Below are positions 61,441 to 64,000 of a DNA stretch of 64,000 bases, one piece after another. Under the pieces are notes generated by a model, which saw only the letters and a list, made by a program, of their open reading frames with translations, was not told where the DNA came from and searched no databases. This DNA is from Adiantum capillus-veneris. Lineage: Eukaryota; Streptophyta; Polypodiopsida; Polypodiales; Pteridaceae. The stretch lies in assembly GCA_014529385.2 (NCBI GenBank), contig CM043969.1:19578446-19642445 (forward strand). The letters are read 5' to 3'. The first letter of the stretch is position 1; every line of letters begins with the position of its first letter. Position numbers and translations under genes: made by a program.

Positions 61441-62417
61441 CTCAATTCGATGGTCATCATCCCCTGTTTTGGAGGTAAGTCTATAGGGATATCATCAATG
61501 AGCTCATCTTGAAATTCTTTTAGAAAATTAGACAAGTCTAACTCTTCCTTATTCCTACCATTTACATTTGATGAAACATTAGGATCTTTTAGGGACCCTT
61601 TGACAAAAATCATGTACATAGAAAATGAGCTCTTCATTGATTTATCAAAAGCAGTAGGATTTATAAGTAGTATAGTGCGACTAGACTCACTAGCATCTAT
61701 ATACATGCTCTTTCCCCTATAGAAGAAGAAGATTCTCCTTTCAAGGAACTTCATTTTGGTAGCCATGCGGTTGAACCATGGTGCCCCTAGGATAGCATCC
61801 TCATGCTGGAGAGGAGAGATGAAAAAGTCTTCTTTGTCGACATAGCTTTGGACATGAAGCCTCAAGTTCCCAATTAAGGGAGTAACGAAGGCATGATGTC
61901 CCTTGAAATCGATATCGGTAGTTATAGTATCTCCCATCTCGAGAGCTTGAATGCCCAACTTGGTGGCCAACTCCATTGATATGAAGTTGTGAGTAGAGCC
62001 AGGGTCAAACAAGATGAAGGCATCATGTTCCCTTACCTTTCCCCAAGCATAGAAGAGAGGTGATCCTTTGCAATGAGCATCCTCTTTTGGAGCTTCGATA
62101 GTGGAAGCTCTACGAGTCTCATTGTGGGCATTTCTCTTGGGGCAAGAACAATAGCCCACACTTGAAACATTTATGGTCCTTGTGAAAAGCTTCAAGCTCT
62201 TCAGGAGAGAGTTTGTTTTTACCTTTGCAGACTCCCTTCTCCTTGGACCAATTGTTGTTGTTATGGTTGGAATTGCCTTGAGAAGAATTTTAGGCATTGG
62301 TTTTCCCCTTTGCATCACTTTTGTCGTTCTTTCCATGGGCTTGACATTCCATCTAGCCCCTTGTTGGAAATTGATGCGTGAAGCAGCCATAGTGTGGTGG
62401 ATTACTTCGGTGATAGA
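61441..62417 (-). pseudogene. Family E protease and Gag C-terminus
   Basis: A 359-residue frame (reading to 61368) holds a retropepsin with ILFDPGSTHNFIS at about 62005-62045, DPG in place of D-T/S-G, and a closing DAILGAPWF strand. Upstream is a degenerate zinc-knuckle area (KCFKCG in another frame, near 62180). The Gag N-terminus and primer site are missing because the right LTR joins at 62418. Confidence 0.7.
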
Positions 62418-63558
62418 ATGAGGGTAGGGGAGAGGAAGAAGAAACATTCATATGAGAAAGAAATAGTTCCTCACTTATCATCACTCTTCTTTCTAGCATA
62501 CATAATAGCATAGTAATGAAGATGGATAAGATGGCAAGCTTAAGCATTGAAGCATGGACCTTGGTTGGATTTGCCTTCCATAGCCAAGAGTGTTGGTGTA
62601 GGCTCTCAACTCTACTAGCTTGGAGAAGGAGATGGAGCTCTTGCACTTTGCACTTCACACAATGAGTGTGTGTGTGTTTGGGGGGGGGGGGGGGGGGGGG
62701 AGAGCATACCTCCCAAGCTAGCCCCCTTCTTGCTTTGGTCAACCCCCTCTTCTAGCACTCTATGGCATTTGATTGGACCTCCTCAATCTTGGCCAATCAC
62801 AGGCCTACTGCATATCAAGCAACAAGGGTAGTCCTGGGAGAGGCTGGGACAAGTGTCCCCGTTTTCCTTTTGAGAGAGAGGACTTGATAAATGCAAAAAA
62901 ATTAATTAAATTAACTAAATTATCACTGGACCACTAGAAAGGTCAACCAATAGGTTTTAGGCACACTATGAGGGCAACATGAGCAGGAGGTTGACAAGTG
63001 TCCCTGTTGCTTTCTTTGTACCAAGGATGCCTTATGTGAGGGTGTGTGTTCTCTCTCTAGCCCCTACAAAGAGGGCTCGCCCCCTTATGAGTAGGGGTCA
63101 TGCATTGACTTTTTGAACCCTTACCCCTTCAAGCACCTTAGTCATGGAGCACCTTAGCACCTTAGCCATTAAGCACCTCAAGAACCTCAAGCAACTTAGT
63201 CAGCAAGCACGACTAGCACCTCAAGCACCTTACTCAGTAAGGATGACAAGCACCTCAAGCTTGGGCTAGGTTCCTACCTCAACCCTAGCTTACCTAAGGT
63301 CAAAGGACTTTTAACACTAACCTTTGGAGGTCTTTAATAAAGCTAACACTAAGGTCTTTCAGCTCCATTACCTAGCCTTGCTCTTGGACAGCAGATCATC
63401 TCTCATTTGGACCTTTTTACCTTTGGCCCCGTGTTGAGATAGACCCGTAAGAACATGTCTATATTCTAACCCTTTGTTCCCGTCTATTCTCCCACATTAA
63501 ATGATCAGTTTAATATGAGAAAATCATTTGGGTTGGTTAGATCTTAGATTTTATGACA
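62418..63558 (-). repeat. Family E LTR, right copy, truncated
   Basis: Homologous to 57355-58399; begins on the minus strand TGTCATAAAATC. It has a G run at about 62680-62700 and an expanded AAGCACCTTAGTCA-type minisatellite at 63131-63262 that is short in the left copy. Confidence 0.8.
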
Positions 63559-64000
63559 TGACCTCTCTCTTGAAATCATAGTTGTCCTCGACTATGAGGT
63601 AGAAGAGATAAAGCCTTAGTCATTAGTCAATGTTTCTTAGCGGGTAGAGGATCCCTTTTTATCCTACGACATCTTTCCAAGATGGATGACTAATCCATTT
63701 GGTGCTTGGGAGACATAGTTGTCGCAAGCATGTCTGCTCTTTAGTCCATTTCATTCTCCCAAGTAGAGTGACAAGTTCTACTTGTTGTTTGAGAGACGTC
63801 GTCATCACAAACATGATTCTAAGTATGCATACTACTTAAATTTGTGCTGAATAAAAGAGAATTAATCTTATAAGACAAAAACATTGGTCATTTAAAAAAA
63901 TATTGTACATTTGCCTACTCTAATGTAGCATTGTAAGCATTGACAAAGTTCATACTATCCTTAAGTTGTATTCCTTGCATCCATCTAGCATCTTCAAAAG
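63559..64000 (-). pseudogene. Second family E unit: 3' UTR and chromodomain end, running off the window
   Basis: Matches 58400-58843 with few changes, including hairpin (63577-63596, one mismatch) and the end of the chromodomain. It shows a tandem LTR-int-LTR-int arrangement. Confidence 0.82.

Overview
This is nuclear DNA of a land plant and consists almost entirely of transposable elements. There is one recognisable host gene, one broken pentatricopeptide-repeat (PPR) gene, and long runs of nested or tandem LTR retrotransposons. Evidence for a plant: Ty3/gypsy chromoviruses with tRNA-iMet primer sites, GT-AG introns, and a plant-type Apd1/sucrase-ferredoxin-like gene. The PPR remnant carries the CILKACG and NALVDMYAKCG phrases typical of fern and other early-diverging plant PPR proteins, so I infer a fern (or a lycophyte) with moderate confidence.

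Layout. 1-8097: a chromovirus (family A), with pol open from the left edge, an LTR, a truncated second internal segment and a second LTR that carries a 704-bp hAT-like MITE. 8098-19975: nested, decayed minus-strand gypsy-like elements (families B and C). Two solo LTRs of family C have perfect 5-bp target duplications, and there are gag/protease remnants without reverse transcriptase. 20119-38637: three nearly identical 5.99-kb chromovirus units in tandem with four shared LTRs (LTR-int-LTR-int-LTR-int-LTR). The whole block is flanked by a single TGAGG target duplication, so one insertion was amplified in place. 39996-42827: a five-exon minus-strand gene for an Apd1-type thioredoxin-like [2Fe-2S] protein. 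43940-50185: a PPR pseudogene split by a 5.5-kb LTR element (family D) without coding capacity, with a TCCCA target duplication. 50328-57137: two head-to-head Penelope-like elements (PLEs), each with a type I hammerhead ribozyme motif near its 3' end. 57138-64000: another decayed chromovirus (family E), again LTR-int-LTR-int, running off the right edge.

The most interesting signals are not genes. (1) Five LTR families here have a short hairpin just upstream of the polypurine tract, with different stem sequences that still pair and a similar NGGN loop closed by C-G; this is a covarying cis-element. (2) A fold-back PLE pair carries hammerhead ribozymes; one core is intact and the other has a core substitution. 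(3) Tandem LTR-sharing arrays arose independently in three families. (4) A conserved LTR block, GAAATACCGAAAGGGGCGCC followed by GGGGCCAA, is shared by otherwise different LTRs. Substitutions among the tandem units are almost all C-to-T or G-to-A, as expected for decay of methylated DNA.
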